Shown: one piece after another, positions 1-8,904 of the stretch
Layout of the letters: each line of letters starts with the position of its first letter
Numbering within the stretch: the first letter of the stretch is position 1
Assembly: GCF_001267925.1 (NCBI RefSeq)
Contig: NZ_CP011409.1
Span: forward strand, 1,116,001-1,180,000
Direction of reading: 5' to 3'
DNA length: 64,000 bases
DNA from: Herbaspirillum hiltneri N3
GTDB taxonomy: Bacteria > Pseudomonadota > Gammaproteobacteria > Burkholderiales > Burkholderiaceae_D
Program-made: the position numbers and the translations under genes
Notes under the pieces: model-generated
The model's input: only the letters and a program-made list of their open reading frames with translations
Database searches by the model: none
Told to the model about the DNA's origin: nothing

Positions 1-383
1 GTGGCTTTCGAGTACGGGCAGGTTTCGTGGGCGGCGTCGACCAGCGCCTGGGCGACCTCGCGGTCGATGCCGGGCAGGCTGACGTTCAGCCGCGCTTGCA
101 GGAAGTAGGCGCCGGCGGTAGTGCCGAGGTCGACTTCCGCGTCCACGTGCAGGTCGGCCGGGAGCTTGATCTGCAGCTTGGCGGCGGCCAGGCCCATGGC
201 GCCGATGAAGCAGGCCGACCAGCCGGCGGCGAACAGCTGCTCCGGATTGGTGCCCTTGCCGGCGCTGCCGGGCGACGACAGCTCGATGTCGAGACGTCCG
301 TCCGCGCTGCGCGCGGAGCCGTCGCGGCCGCCGGAAGTGGTGGTGGTTTTGCCGGTGTACAAGACTTTTTCGATGGTGGTCAT
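1..383 (-). CDS. ohr: organic hydroperoxide resistance protein Ohr (3' end outside window)
   Basis: Thiol peroxidase of the OsmC/Ohr family, which reduces organic hydroperoxides in the cytoplasm using a cysteine pair and lipoyl reductant (family knowledge). The first 127 residues are visible and read MTTIEKVLYTGKTTTTSGGR at the N-terminus. The peroxidatic Cys58 lies in the GWSACF motif and the resolving Cys122 in ETCPYS. Ohr proteins are about 140 residues, so roughly the last dozen lie beyond base 1. The start is the ATG at 381-383, preceded by a purine-rich stretch. It is divergent from the MarR gene at 564, whose product carries the OhrR sensor residues. Expression is probably held down by that repressor through the operator at 426-450. 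Confidence 0.95.
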   Translation of the reverse strand, partial: MTTIEKVLYTGKTTTTSGGRDGSARSADGRLDIELSSPGSAGKGTNPEQLFAAGWSACFIGAMGLAAAKLQIKLPADLHVDAEVDLGTTAGAYFLQARLNVSLPGIDREVAQALVDAAHETCPYSKA

Positions 384-425
384 GATCTGGTTCCTCAGGT
401 GGTGAAATGATGTGGGTTAATTTAG

Positions 426-507
426 ATCGTATCCGATGTAATCGAATGCGATGCATATTACCTGAGTTTTGAAAAATGTCAACGCATTCGATTAAATCGC
501 ATACGAT
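426..507. promoter_or_regulatory. paired OhrR operators, inverted 25-bp arms
   Basis: Two 25-bp arms, 426-450 and 483-507, are inverted copies matching at 23 of 25 positions; each contains TAATCGAATGCG or its complement. One arm faces ohr and one faces ohrR. The TATAAT at 509-514 abuts the second arm and is a likely -10 box of ohrR, so bound repressor would block both promoters. Confidence 0.75.
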
Positions 508-563
508 GTATAATTCATGGAATCCCGGCGCCGATCGCGCTGCCCCACGAGGAGTTTGCCGCC

Positions 564-1043
564 ATGTCCCGTATTTCCCGCACCGCCAAGCCGTCTTCCC
601 TTCAATCCTCCGCGCCGAAGCTGTCCGATTTCCTGTGCTTCGCGATCTATTCCGCCAACCTCGCGTTCGGCAAGGCGTACAAGCCCATCCTCGACGAGCT
701 CGGCCTGACTTATACGCAATACATCGCAGTCATTGCGTTGTGGGAGGAGGACAACCAGACCGTCAGCGGTCTCGGGGAAAAATTGTTCCTCGAGTCGAAC
801 ACGCTCACGCCGATTCTCAAGAAGCTGGAGGCGATGGGCTACCTCAGCCGCCGGCGCGATGCCGGCGACGAACGCCAGGTGCGCGTGGGCCTGACCGAGG
901 CCGGCCGCCGGCTGCGTGAAAAAGCGCTCGACATCAATCTGGTCGACGCCTGCGGACTGGGCGAGGAAGAATTCGTCAAAGTCCAGAACGCCGTGGCGAC
1001 GCTGCGCGACAACCTGATCAAGGCGACCCGGGCGCGCGGCTGA
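564..1043 (+). CDS. ohrR: organic-peroxide sensing MarR-family repressor OhrR
   Basis: Winged-helix MarR regulator of 159 residues. The sensor residues of the OhrR family are present with the expected spacing: Cys25 in FLCFAIYS, Tyr39 and Tyr50, equivalent to the Cys22/Tyr36/Tyr47 set described in Xanthomonas OhrR. The DNA-binding helix region (LGEKLFLESNTLTPILKKLE) and wing (RRRDAGDERQVRV) are intact. An N-terminal extension of about 18 residues is rich in Ser, Ala and Lys. The ATG at 564 follows GAGTTTGCCGCC; no better start exists before the conserved core. It is divergent from ohr and shares an inverted operator pair with it, so autoregulation and control of ohr are inferred with good confidence. 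Confidence 0.93.
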   Translation: MSRISRTAKPSSLQSSAPKLSDFLCFAIYSANLAFGKAYKPILDELGLTYTQYIAVIALWEEDNQTVSGLGEKLFLESNTLTPILKKLEAMGYLSRRRDAGDERQVRVGLTEAGRRLREKALDINLVDACGLGEEEFVKVQNAVATLRDNLIKATRARG

Positions 1044-1390
1044 CCTGACCCGCTTTCGCCGTCCATCTTTTCGCCGCCTCGCTGCCGCTGTCGACCTGTC
1101 TCCACAGTCATCGCCGGCGGCAGTTGTCATTTCAGTTGCCAACCTGTCGTCCACATCCCTCGCCGGTTTTTGCCACTCCGACAACATCGCGGCGCGATGA
1201 CGCGTGCGCAGCGATTCATGCTGCGGACATGTGGCGATGGGATCAAGGCCGCAGGGCGATTTTCTAGGTAGAAGTACTTATATCTCTGCTACCGCCTATT
1301 GCCGACAATACGGGCCATTCCGGCTGGTGCGGAGTGTGCAAAAGGGATCCGCGAAGGGTGCCGGAATTGACATAGACAAGAAGGATAAAA
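1044..1390. other. intergenic region upstream of the first chemoreceptor
   Basis: 347 bp with no credible gene. GCCGACAA at 1301-1308 resembles the -10 element of a flagellar sigma-28 promoter, but no good TAAA box was found at the right distance, so this is only a weak candidate for the promoter of the MCP at 1391. Confidence 0.3.
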
Positions 1391-3136
1391 ATGAATTTCT
1401 TTGCCAATATGAACATCAGCAAACGTCTCAACCTGGGCTTTGCGATCATCCTGTTCTCTGCCATCGCGGTCATTGCGCTGAGCATCTGGCGCCTTCACAC
1501 GGTGGCCGAGACCACGCAAGCCATGATGGAAAAACCTCTGGCCAAAGAGCGCCTGGTTTCGGACTGGTATCGCACCATCCACACCAGCGTGCGCCGCACC
1601 ACCGCGATCGCCAAGAGTGCTGATCCCAGCCTGAGCGCGTTCTTCGCCGAAGACGCCGCCACTGCCACCAAACTGTCCAATGAACAGCAAAAGACGCTGG
1701 AAGGCCTGCTCAGCAGTGACAAGGAAAAAGCCCTGTTCGCGCAACTGGCGACCGTGCGCAAGAGCTATATCGCGGCGCGTGACGCCATCTCCAAGGCCAA
1801 GGCCGACGGCAACGTGGAAGAAGCCGCACGCGTCCTGGCGAAAGACTTTCCCGCCGCGGCCAAGGGCTATCTAGACTCCCTGCAACAGTTGCTCGATCTG
1901 CAGCGCTCCAGCATCGACGACATTGCCGCGGGCATCCACGACCATTACACGCGAAGCCGCAATCTGCTCATCGCTTGCGGCGCCTTGTTGTTCATCGCCG
2001 GGTGGGTATTCGCATGGCGTCTGGCGCTCAGTATCATCCGTCCGTTGAAGCAGGCGCTCGGCATTGCCGAGACCGTCGCTGCGGGCGACCTGAGCTCGCA
2101 CATCGACACCAGCCGCAAGGATGAAACCGGCAAGCTGCTGCTGGCGCTCAAGACCATGAACGACAACCTGCAGCGCATCGTTGGCCAGGTGCGATCCGGC
2201 ACCGATACCATCGCCACCGCCTCGGCTGAAATCGCCAGCGGCAACATGGACCTGTCCACGCGCACCGAACAGCAGGCCGGTTCGCTGGAAGAGACTGCCT
2301 CGGCGATGGAAGAACTCACCTCCACCGTCAAGCAGAACGCCGACAACGCGCGCCAGGCCAACCAGCTCGCCGTGTCCGCGTCCGAAGTCGCGGTGCAGGG
2401 CGGCAGCGTGGTCGGGCAAGTGGTCGATACCATGGGCGCAATCAATGCTTCATCGAAGAAGATCGTCGACATCATCAGCGTGATCGACGGCATCGCCTTC
2501 CAGACCAATATCCTGGCCTTGAATGCAGCGGTGGAAGCGGCGCGCGCCGGGGAACAGGGGCGCGGCTTTGCCGTGGTGGCGTCGGAAGTACGCAGCCTGG
2601 CGCAGCGTTCGGCCTCGGCCGCAAAGGAAATCAAGGAACTGATCAGCGACTCGGTCGACAAGGTCGACTCGGGCAGCAGGCTGGTGGAGCAGGCCGGCGC
2701 GACGATGGCGGAAGTGGTCGCCAGCGTCAGGCGCGTGACCGACATCGTCGGCGAAATCAGCTCGGCCAGCCAGGAGCAGAGCACCGGCATCGAAGAGGTT
2801 AATCGTGCGATTGCGCAAATGGACGAAAGCACGCAGCAGAACGCTGCGCTGGTGGAGCAGGCTGCTGCCGCTGCGCAATCCTTGCAGGATCAGGCGGCGA
2901 CGCTGACGCAGGTGGTCGGCATCTTCACGCTGGACAGCGGGCACGCCGTCGGCAACAGCGCTGCCTTGGCGCCGGCGAAGCCGAAACCGGCCATCGTCGC
3001 GACCGGCGCCGCAAGTGTGAAAAGCCTGCCGCGCAAGCCCATGCCGATCTCGGCGAAGACCGCCGTCTCCGCGCCTGCAGCAACACCGAAGCGCCTGCCG
3101 GCCGCAGTATCCGACGACGATTGGGAACAGTTCTAA
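1391..3136 (+). CDS. methyl-accepting chemotaxis protein with WEQF tether
   Basis: Inner-membrane chemoreceptor of 581 residues. A first membrane segment lies at about 12-31 ([19 protein letters not shown]). A four-helix-bundle type periplasmic sensor follows to about 190, then a second membrane segment at about 194-212, HAMP at about 213-265, and the long cytoplasmic coiled coil. The signalling tip carries the hallmark [20 protein letters not shown]. The C-terminus, after an Ala/Pro/Lys-rich linker, ends DDDWEQF, a pentapeptide tether of the type that docks CheR/CheB. The start is supported by AAGAAGGA upstream. It is convergent with the LysR gene at 3149. The ligand cannot be deduced. Confidence 0.95.
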   Translation: MNFFANMNISKRLNLGFAIILFSAIAVIALSIWRLHTVAETTQAMMEKPLAKERLVSDWYRTIHTSVRRTTAIAKSADPSLSAFFAEDAATATKLSNEQQKTLEGLLSSDKEKALFAQLATVRKSYIAARDAISKAKADGNVEEAARVLAKDFPAAAKGYLDSLQQLLDLQRSSIDDIAAGIHDHYTRSRNLLIACGALLFIAGWVFAWRLALSIIRPLKQALGIAETVAAGDLSSHIDTSRKDETGKLLLALKTMNDNLQRIVGQVRSGTDTIATASAEIASGNMDLSTRTEQQAGSLEETASAMEELTSTVKQNADNARQANQLAVSASEVAVQGGSVVGQVVDTMGAINASSKKIVDIISVIDGIAFQTNILALNAAVEAARAGEQGRGFAVVASEVRSLAQRSASAAKEIKELISDSVDKVDSGSRLVEQAGATMAEVVASVRRVTDIVGEISSASQEQSTGIEEVNRAIAQMDESTQQNAALVEQAAAAAQSLQDQAATLTQVVGIFTLDSGHAVGNSAALAPAKPKPAIVATGAASVKSLPRKPMPISAKTAVSAPAATPKRLPAAVSDDDWEQF

Positions 3137-3148
3137 GCGCTGAAATTC

Positions 3149-4018
3149 TCAGGCCGGCGCTTGCAGGAAGGTATTGCACAGCCAGGCGCCGGCCTGTCCC
3201 AGTCCGCGTTCGCGCGACCAGATCACATGCACGCGGATGCTGCGCGGCCAGCCGTGCACCTTTAATTCCTTCAGGTCCGCCGCACCGAAACGCTTGACCA
3301 CCCAGCGCGGCAATTCGGCCCAGCCGAAACCTAGTTCCGTCATCTCCAGCAAGATCAGATAACTCGACGCCGACCAGTGCAAACCGGGCTGTTGTTGCCG
3401 CGTCCGGTCGCGATGGGTGTAGGTGTTCACGCGCAGTTCGCGCGCCTGGCGCAGCATGTCGCCGCTGATCTGCGCAGCCTGCGCCAACGGATGCGCGGTG
3501 CTGACATACAGGCCGATCTCGGATTGATCGGCGATCGTCTCGAAGCCGATGTCCGGCGGATAAGACGGCTGCGCGGCCACCAGCGCCAATTGAACGCGGC
3601 CCGATTGCACCAGGTCGACGGCGTCTTCATCTTCGGCAATCAGGCATTCCAGGCTCAGGTCGGGAAAGCGCCGTTCGAGTTGCGCCAGGCTCTTTTCAAA
3701 CACATCGGACTGATAGGTGTCGGACAGCGCAAAACTCAGTTGCGCCTCCCGGCCGCCGGCCAGTTGCTGCGCCGCGCGGCTCAGCTTGTCGTTGGCGTCG
3801 AGCAGCTGGCGCGCATGCGTAAGCAGGGCGTGACCGTGTTCGGTCAGCGTCGGCTTGCGCGTGCTGCGGTCGAACAGCGTCACGCCGAGGTCGATTTCCA
3901 GATTGGCGATGGCTTCGCTGACGCTGGACTGCTGCTTGCCGAGTTTGCGTGCGGCGGCCGAAAAAGAGCCGAGATTGGCAGCTTCGATGAACATCAGCAG
4001 GGCGTCGAGGGAATGCAT
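3149..4018 (-). CDS. LysR-family transcriptional regulator
   Basis: 289-residue LTTR. An N-terminal winged helix-turn-helix occupies about 1-60 (LDALLMFIEAANLGSFSAAARKLGKQQSSVSEAIANLE), followed by the two-lobed effector-binding domain from about 88. The residues GFGWAELPRWVV near 240 form the usual hinge-lobe signature. The gene is divergent from the PACE efflux gene at 4115 and the two share a 96-bp promoter region containing a short inverted repeat. By the usual LTTR arrangement it probably activates that neighbour; the inducer is unknown. Confidence 0.9.
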   Translation of the reverse strand: MHSLDALLMFIEAANLGSFSAAARKLGKQQSSVSEAIANLEIDLGVTLFDRSTRKPTLTEHGHALLTHARQLLDANDKLSRAAQQLAGGREAQLSFALSDTYQSDVFEKSLAQLERRFPDLSLECLIAEDEDAVDLVQSGRVQLALVAAQPSYPPDIGFETIADQSEIGLYVSTAHPLAQAAQISGDMLRQARELRVNTYTHRDRTRQQQPGLHWSASSYLILLEMTELGFGWAELPRWVVKRFGAADLKELKVHGWPRSIRVHVIWSRERGLGQAGAWLCNTFLQAPA

Positions 4019-4035
4019 CTATGTATCGCTTATTT

Positions 4036-4050
4036 ATCGGATTTTCCGAT
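4036..4050. promoter_or_regulatory. inverted repeat between LysR and PACE genes
   Basis: ATCGGA-TTT-TCCGAT is a perfect 6-bp inverted repeat in the divergent promoter region, placed where an LTTR recognition site would be expected. Confidence 0.45.
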
Positions 4051-4114
4051 GGTTAATAACTTCATTCTATCAGCGGAGCCATCGATAATCGAGGCCTTCC
4101 CAAGGAGAGAATCC

Positions 4115-4555
4115 ATGAAGCTAGAGAAATCCCTGTATGAGCGCGTCCTGCATGCGGTGCTGTTCGAAGTGGTGGCGCTGCTGCTGTGCGCACCGGTGAT
4201 GTCGTGGCTGCTGGGTGTGTCGTTCGCGCACGCCGGTGCGCTGACGCTGATGATTTCACTGGTGGCGATGACCTGGAACGTGATCTTCAATACCCTGTTC
4301 GACCGCCTCGAACGCCGCTGGAAGGCCTCTGCCGCCGAGCGCCGCTTTGCGGTGCGCATCGCCCACGCCGTCATGTTCGAGGCTGGGCTGATCCTGGCCG
4401 TGGTGCCGATGGCGGCGTGGTGGCTCGATATCGGGCTGATCGAAGCTTTCGTGCTCGATATCGGTCTGGTGTTGTTTTTTCTTCCTTACACGCTGGTGTT
4501 CAACTGGTGTTACGACAAGGCCCGCGCCGGCATGCTCAGGCGTGCAGCGTGCTGA
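4115..4555 (+). CDS. PACE-family efflux transporter (BTP domain, AceI-like)
   Basis: Small inner-membrane protein of 146 residues with four hydrophobic helices arranged as two tandem pairs of the bacterial transmembrane pair (BTP) domain. The repeat signature is HAVLFEVVALLLCAPV in the first half and HAVMFEAGLILAVVP in the second. The conserved Glu in the first helix (LFEVV) corresponds to the residue needed for transport in AceI. Proteins of this family export biocides such as chlorhexidine, proflavine or short-chain diamines (family knowledge). The start is the ATG preceded by AAGGAGAG. A divergent LysR gene is the normal partner, and a strong terminator follows at 4634. Confidence 0.92.
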   Translation: MKLEKSLYERVLHAVLFEVVALLLCAPVMSWLLGVSFAHAGALTLMISLVAMTWNVIFNTLFDRLERRWKASAAERRFAVRIAHAVMFEAGLILAVVPMAAWWLDIGLIEAFVLDIGLVLFFLPYTLVFNWCYDKARAGMLRRAAC

Positions 4556-4633
4556 AAACGCTGGGCCGAGGCTTGTTTTTAGCTTGTTAACTGCGTTTAC
4601 AGCCTGTTGCAGTCAAGCAAGGCAAAAACAGGA

Positions 4634-4655
4634 AGCCGCCGTGAGGCGGCTTTTG
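4634..4655 (+). terminator. intrinsic terminator after PACE gene
   Basis: AGCCGCC-GTGA-GGCGGCT hairpin followed by TTTGTATTT. Confidence 0.85.
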
Positions 4656-4799
4656 TATTTCTTGACGCCAATTTCCGTCGCTGATCTCGCGAATGACACC
4701 GCATCCCCGACGCTATACTTGCGCGCCGCCGTGGGAAATCTCCGTGCGTTCCTGCTGCATTCGTTGTCATTCCAACATCGTATAAGAACAGAGACCTCT

Positions 4800-6422
4800 A
4801 TGAACATTCTTGCCAACCTCAAGATCGGCAGGCGCCTCGCGCTGGGCTTTTCCATCATCCTGCTGCTGGCCATCACCATCATCTGCATCGGCATCTGGCG
4901 CCTGCAGGGCGTGACCGACGCCACCAAGGCCATGATGCAGCGTCCGCTGGAAAAAGAACGCCTCATCAGCGACTGGTTTCCGATCGTGCAAACCTCCATC
5001 ACGCGCGTGACGGCGATCGCCAAGAGCACCGATCCGGCGCTGGCGCCGTTCTTCGCCAAGGAAGACGCGGCCTCGTCGAAGATCTCGACCGAGTTGCTCA
5101 AGAAGCTGCAACCGATCCTGGAAGGCGAGCAGGAACTGTCCTTGTTCAAGAAGATCGAGACGCAGCGTTCGTTGTACGTCGTGGCGCGCGACCAGATGCG
5201 CAAGGCCAAGGCCGCAGGCGATCTGGAGGAAGCCAACCGCTTACTGGAGAGCGCCTTCATGCCGCGCGCCAATGACCTCAAGGACGCGCTGCAGAACCTG
5301 CTGACGATGCAGCGCAAGAGCATCGACGACACCGCCGCCGATATCGAACACATGGCGCAGACAGGGCGCACGCTGCTGATCGTGCTGGGTGTGCTGATCC
5401 TGTTGTTCGGCGTCAGCAGCGCCTGGTACCTCACCGTCAACATCACGCGTCCGCTCACGGTGGCGGTCGGTGTGGCGCGCTCGATTGCCGATGGCGACCT
5501 GACTGCACGCATTGAAGTGCGCAGCAAGGATGAAGTCGGCATGCTGTTGTCCGCACTGAAAGACATGAACGGCAGCCTGCTCAACATCGTCAGCGACGTA
5601 CGCGGCGGCACCGACGCCATCGCCACCGCGTCGAGCCAGATCGCCAGCGGCAATCTGGACCTGTCCTCGCGCACCGAAGAACAGGCCAGCTCGCTCGAAC
5701 AGACCGCCGCAGCGATGGAGCAACTGTCGGCGACGGTCAAGCAGAATTCCGACAACGCCGTACAGGCCAACGCGCTGGCGACCTCGGCATCGGGCGTGGC
5801 GGCCGAAGGGGGCGATGTGGTCGGCGCAGTGATTTCGACCATGCGTTCCATCGATGCGTCGTCGAAGAAGATCGTCGACATCATCAGCGTGATCGACGGC
5901 ATTGCGTTCCAGACCAATATCCTGGCATTGAATGCCGCGGTCGAAGCCGCGCGCGCCGGCGAACAGGGCCGGGGATTTGCCGTGGTGGCGTCGGAAGTGC
6001 GCAGCCTGGCGCAACGCAGCGCCGCCGCAGCCAAAGAGATCAAGCAATTGATCGGCGACTCGGTCGAGAAGGTCGGCGCCGGTACCAAGCTGGTGGAGAA
6101 GGCCGGCGTGACCATGGATGAAGTGGTAGCCAGCGTCAGGCGCGTGACCGACGTGGTCAGCGAAATCTCCGCCGCCAGCCGCGAGCAGAGCGAAGGCATC
6201 GATCAGGTCAAGCACGCCGTGACGCAAATGGACGGCGTCACGCAACAGAATGCCGCGCTGGTCGAAGAAGCCGCCGCCGCCGCGCAATCGCTGCAGCAGC
6301 AGGCTGCGAATCTGGCGCGCATCGTCAGCGTGTTCAAGCTGGGCCATGAATTGACGACCGGGCATGCAACGCGCGTGCGACGTGAAATCGACATTACTGC
6401 CGGTCCCGCACGACTGCGCTGA
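4800..6422 (+). CDS. methyl-accepting chemotaxis protein lacking a C-terminal tether
   Basis: Chemoreceptor of 540 residues, close in design to the one at 1391: membrane segment at about 13-33, four-helix-bundle sensor to about 190, second membrane segment at about 191-211, HAMP, and the conserved tip [20 protein letters not shown]. Its sensor domain shares phrases with the first receptor (IWRLQGVTDATKAMMQRPLEKERLISDW), so the two look like paralogues. It ends shortly after the coiled coil in GPARLR with no W-x-x-F tether, so adaptation should depend on assistance from tethered receptors. The ATG at 4800 was chosen because similarity to the paralogue (MNILANLKIGRRLALGF) starts there; the longer upstream reading frame has no RBS. 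Confidence 0.94.
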   Translation: MNILANLKIGRRLALGFSIILLLAITIICIGIWRLQGVTDATKAMMQRPLEKERLISDWFPIVQTSITRVTAIAKSTDPALAPFFAKEDAASSKISTELLKKLQPILEGEQELSLFKKIETQRSLYVVARDQMRKAKAAGDLEEANRLLESAFMPRANDLKDALQNLLTMQRKSIDDTAADIEHMAQTGRTLLIVLGVLILLFGVSSAWYLTVNITRPLTVAVGVARSIADGDLTARIEVRSKDEVGMLLSALKDMNGSLLNIVSDVRGGTDAIATASSQIASGNLDLSSRTEEQASSLEQTAAAMEQLSATVKQNSDNAVQANALATSASGVAAEGGDVVGAVISTMRSIDASSKKIVDIISVIDGIAFQTNILALNAAVEAARAGEQGRGFAVVASEVRSLAQRSAAAAKEIKQLIGDSVEKVGAGTKLVEKAGVTMDEVVASVRRVTDVVSEISAASREQSEGIDQVKHAVTQMDGVTQQNAALVEEAAAAAQSLQQQAANLARIVSVFKLGHELTTGHATRVRREIDITAGPARLR

Positions 6423-6442
6423 GTATTCGATTCGACGAAGAA

Positions 6443-6470
6443 AAAAAAGCCGCCCTAGGGCGGCTTTTTT
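6443..6470. terminator. bidirectional terminator between MCP and MFS genes
   Basis: A-tract, GCCGCCCTAGGGCGGC hairpin, T-tract. The symmetric design serves both convergent genes (MCP ending at 6422 and MFS ending at 6502). Confidence 0.9.
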
Positions 6471-6501
6471 CATGCGGCGAACAATGCCGATGACGGCGCG
6501 A

Positions 6502-7821
6502 TTACTTGCCGGCAGGTTCGCGGAAGTAGATTCGCTTGGGCAGCGCCCACAGCAGCAAGGCCGCGCCGACCAGGCATTCCAGCGCCACCACGTACAGGCC
6601 CAGCGAAGCGCTGCCGGTGATGTCGCGGATCTTGCCGACCATGTACGGCGTGATGATGCCGCCGAGCTGGCCTACCGAGTTGATCAGCGCGATGCCGCCG
6701 GCCGCTGCAGCGCCGGTCAGCACGCGCGGAGGCAGGATCCAGAACAGGCCGATACCGGCGATGATGCCGGTCGCGGCGAACGACAGGCCGACCACCAGCA
6801 CCAGCGTGTTGCTGCCGAAGTAGGCGCTCACGGCATAGCCCACAGCGCCGGCCAGCGCGCAGCCAGCCAGATGCCAGCGGCGTTCGCCGGTGCGGTCCGA
6901 GCTGCGGCCGATCAGGATCATGCCGATGGCGGCGCACAGGTAAGGAATCACGGTGATCAGGCCGATGATGAAGGTGTCGTCGGTGCCGGCGGTCTTGATC
7001 AGTTGCGGCATCCAGAACACCAGGCCGTAGATGCCGGAAGCCAGCACCAGGTAGATCAGCGACATGGTGATGGTCGACGGCTGCCTGAGCGCGTCGCGGA
7101 AGGAATGCACGGCTTCGCTCTTCGGCTCGGCCGCAAGGCGGGCCAGCAGCAGTTTCTTTTCATCGTCTTTCAGCCAGCGCGCGTCTTCGATCTTGTTGTC
7201 GATGACGATCCAGCAGATCACGCCGAGCACGATCGACGGAATGCCTTCCAGCAGGAACAGCCACTGCCATCCATGCAGCGAGCTCACGCCGTGGGTGAAC
7301 TTCATGATGCCGCCCGAGATCGGGCCGCCGATCATGCCGCACACGGCGATGGCCGCCATGAACAGCGAATTGATGCGGCCGCGGCGCTGCGACGGGAACC
7401 AGTTGGTGAAGAAGTACAGCGCGCCCGGCACGAAGCCGGCTTCAAGGCTGCCGATCAGGAAGCGCAGGATATAGAACCCGGTTTCATTGGTGACGAACAT
7501 CATCGCTGCCGAGGCGATGCCCCAGGTGACCATGATGCGGGCGATCCAGCGCTTCGGACCGACCTTGTGCAGGATCATGTTGCTCGGGATTTCGAACAGG
7601 AAGTAGCCGACGAAGAAAATGCTCGCGCCAAGGCCGTACACCGCGTCGGAGAAACCGAGATCCTGCTGCATCTGCAGCTTGGCGAAACTGATGTTGACGC
7701 GGTCGAGATACGCGAACACGAAGCAGATCACGAGCAGCGGCACGAAGCGCAGCGTGATGCGGCGGTATAGATTGGATTCCTGCATATCCTGCGCGGTGGC
7801 GGGATAGGGTACTGCGGTCAT
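6502..7821 (-). CDS. MFS transporter, anion:cation symporter type (probable sugar-acid or deoxy-sugar uptake)
   Basis: Twelve-helix major facilitator of 439 residues. The N-terminal helix carries FAYLDRVNISFAKLQMQ, the signature of the ACS family that takes up organic anions such as hydroxyphenylacetate, tartrate, galactarate or hexonates. The loop motif GPKRWIARIMVTWG and the central cytoplasmic loop (DNKIEDARWLKDDEKKLL) are typical. It is the last gene of a minus-strand set with an SDR dehydrogenase and an FAH-fold hydrolase that fit the end of the non-phosphorylative L-fucose/L-rhamnose route, so it probably imports that sugar or its acid; this is inferred from context. About 190 bp of folded intercistronic sequence separate it from the SDR. 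Confidence 0.88.
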   Translation of the reverse strand: MTAVPYPATAQDMQESNLYRRITLRFVPLLVICFVFAYLDRVNISFAKLQMQQDLGFSDAVYGLGASIFFVGYFLFEIPSNMILHKVGPKRWIARIMVTWGIASAAMMFVTNETGFYILRFLIGSLEAGFVPGALYFFTNWFPSQRRGRINSLFMAAIAVCGMIGGPISGGIMKFTHGVSSLHGWQWLFLLEGIPSIVLGVICWIVIDNKIEDARWLKDDEKKLLLARLAAEPKSEAVHSFRDALRQPSTITMSLIYLVLASGIYGLVFWMPQLIKTAGTDDTFIIGLITVIPYLCAAIGMILIGRSSDRTGERRWHLAGCALAGAVGYAVSAYFGSNTLVLVVGLSFAATGIIAGIGLFWILPPRVLTGAAAAGGIALINSVGQLGGIITPYMVGKIRDITGSASLGLYVVALECLVGAALLLWALPKRIYFREPAGK

Positions 7822-7855
7822 GACATCTCTCCTCTGAATCGATAAAAAGGGCGCA

Positions 7856-7975
7856 GCATGCCGGCCCGGGATGCTTGCGGCATGCCGGGAAAACAGGCTG
7901 GATAATGATTTTTATTATGGGCGGATAGCCCAGCGCATGTTCAATGCGCTGCCGCCGGCGAGGCGGGTGCTATCC
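7856..7975 (-). other. folded intercistronic segment inside the deoxy-sugar operon
   Basis: Between the SDR and MFS genes are an 8-bp hairpin (7856-7863 with 7878-7885, GCATGCCG/CGGCATGC) and a nested structure: GGATAGC at 7923-7929 pairs with GCTATCC at 7969-7975 and encloses AGCGCAT/ATGCGCT (7932-7938, 7944-7950). No clear T-tract follows, so it may be an mRNA processing or stabilising element rather than a terminator. Confidence 0.45.
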
Positions 7976-8014
7976 GTTTGATTCCGGCCGGATTTGCGCC
8001 GGATCAGCGCCGGA

Positions 8015-8767
8015 TCAATAAGTCGCGCGGCCGCCGGACAGGTCGAAGACCGATGCGGTGGTGAACGAGTTTTCTTCCGACACGAGCCAGGTCACCATGG
8101 CGGCGATTTCTTCCACCTTGACGAAACGTCCGCGCGGGATCTTCGACAGCATGTAGTCGATGTGGGCCTGGGTGCATTGTTCCAGGATGCGGGTTTGCGC
8201 CGCAGCCGGCGTGATTGCGTTGACGGCGATGTTCTTGGTCGCGGTTTCCTTGCCGAGGCTCTTGGTCAGGGCGATCAGGCCGGCCTTGGCGGCGCTGTAG
8301 GCGGACGCGGTCGGGTTGCCTTCCTTGCCGGCGATGGAAGCGATGTTGACGATGCGGCCGTAGTTTTGCGCGATCATGCGTTGCACGACGACCTGGTTGA
8401 CGTAGAACGCGCCGTTGAGGTCGATGTCGATGACGCGACGCCATTCTTCCGGCGAGTAATCGGCAACGAGGCCATTCTGGCCGGCGATGCCGGCGCTGTG
8501 CACCAGCACGTCGATCGATTGCGTGACTTTTTCAGTGGCTTCGATGGCGCGTTGCACGGCGGCCTGATCGGCGATGTTGACGACCACGGTTTCAACGTTG
8601 CCGAGCGATTCGAGCTTGGTGCGCGCTTCCTGCAGCAACTTCTCGTCCAGGTCCCACAGGACGACTTTGGCCTTGCCTTGCAGCAGGCGTTCGGCGATGG
8701 CGAAACCGATGCCTTGCGCGCCGCCGGTGATGATCGCGCTGCGACCCTGGAAATCGTAATGATTCAT
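8015..8767 (-). CDS. SDR-family dehydrogenase, probable 2-keto-3-deoxy-L-fuconate/rhamnonate 4-dehydrogenase
   Basis: Classical short-chain dehydrogenase of 250 residues with every expected landmark: nucleotide motif TGGAQGIG at 14-21, HSAG at 90-93, catalytic Ser144, Tyr157 and Lys161 (YSAAK), and a C-terminal DLSGGRATY that matches the usual DGG end. Directly upstream on the same strand lies an FAH-family hydrolase. In the non-phosphorylative L-fucose/L-rhamnose pathway (LRA5/LRA6 type), an SDR oxidises the 2-keto-3-deoxy acid to a 2,4-diketo acid, which an FAH-fold hydrolase then cleaves to pyruvate and lactate. The pair fits this, but SDR substrate cannot be read from sequence alone. The upstream sugar dehydrogenase, lactonase and dehydratase are not in the window. 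Confidence 0.85.
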   Translation of the reverse strand: MNHYDFQGRSAIITGGAQGIGFAIAERLLQGKAKVVLWDLDEKLLQEARTKLESLGNVETVVVNIADQAAVQRAIEATEKVTQSIDVLVHSAGIAGQNGLVADYSPEEWRRVIDIDLNGAFYVNQVVVQRMIAQNYGRIVNIASIAGKEGNPTASAYSAAKAGLIALTKSLGKETATKNIAVNAITPAAAQTRILEQCTQAHIDYMLSKIPRGRFVKVEEIAAMVTWLVSEENSFTTASVFDLSGGRATY

Positions 8768-8904
8768 GTGAACTCCGTTCTCTTTGCTCTTGAGGTGACC
8801 TGTTTGGAATCTGCCTTCTGCGGACAGTCTTCAATCCTTGCTGATGCGATCCGGTGCGGGCCACCGATGGATATCGACAGCCCGCGTCCGGAAGCGGATC
8901 AGGC

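Noticed and set aside
1301..1308. Flagellar sigma-28 promoter for the first chemoreceptor
   Set aside because: GCCGACAA is present, but no TAAA-type -35 element is at the required distance; left only as a weak note.
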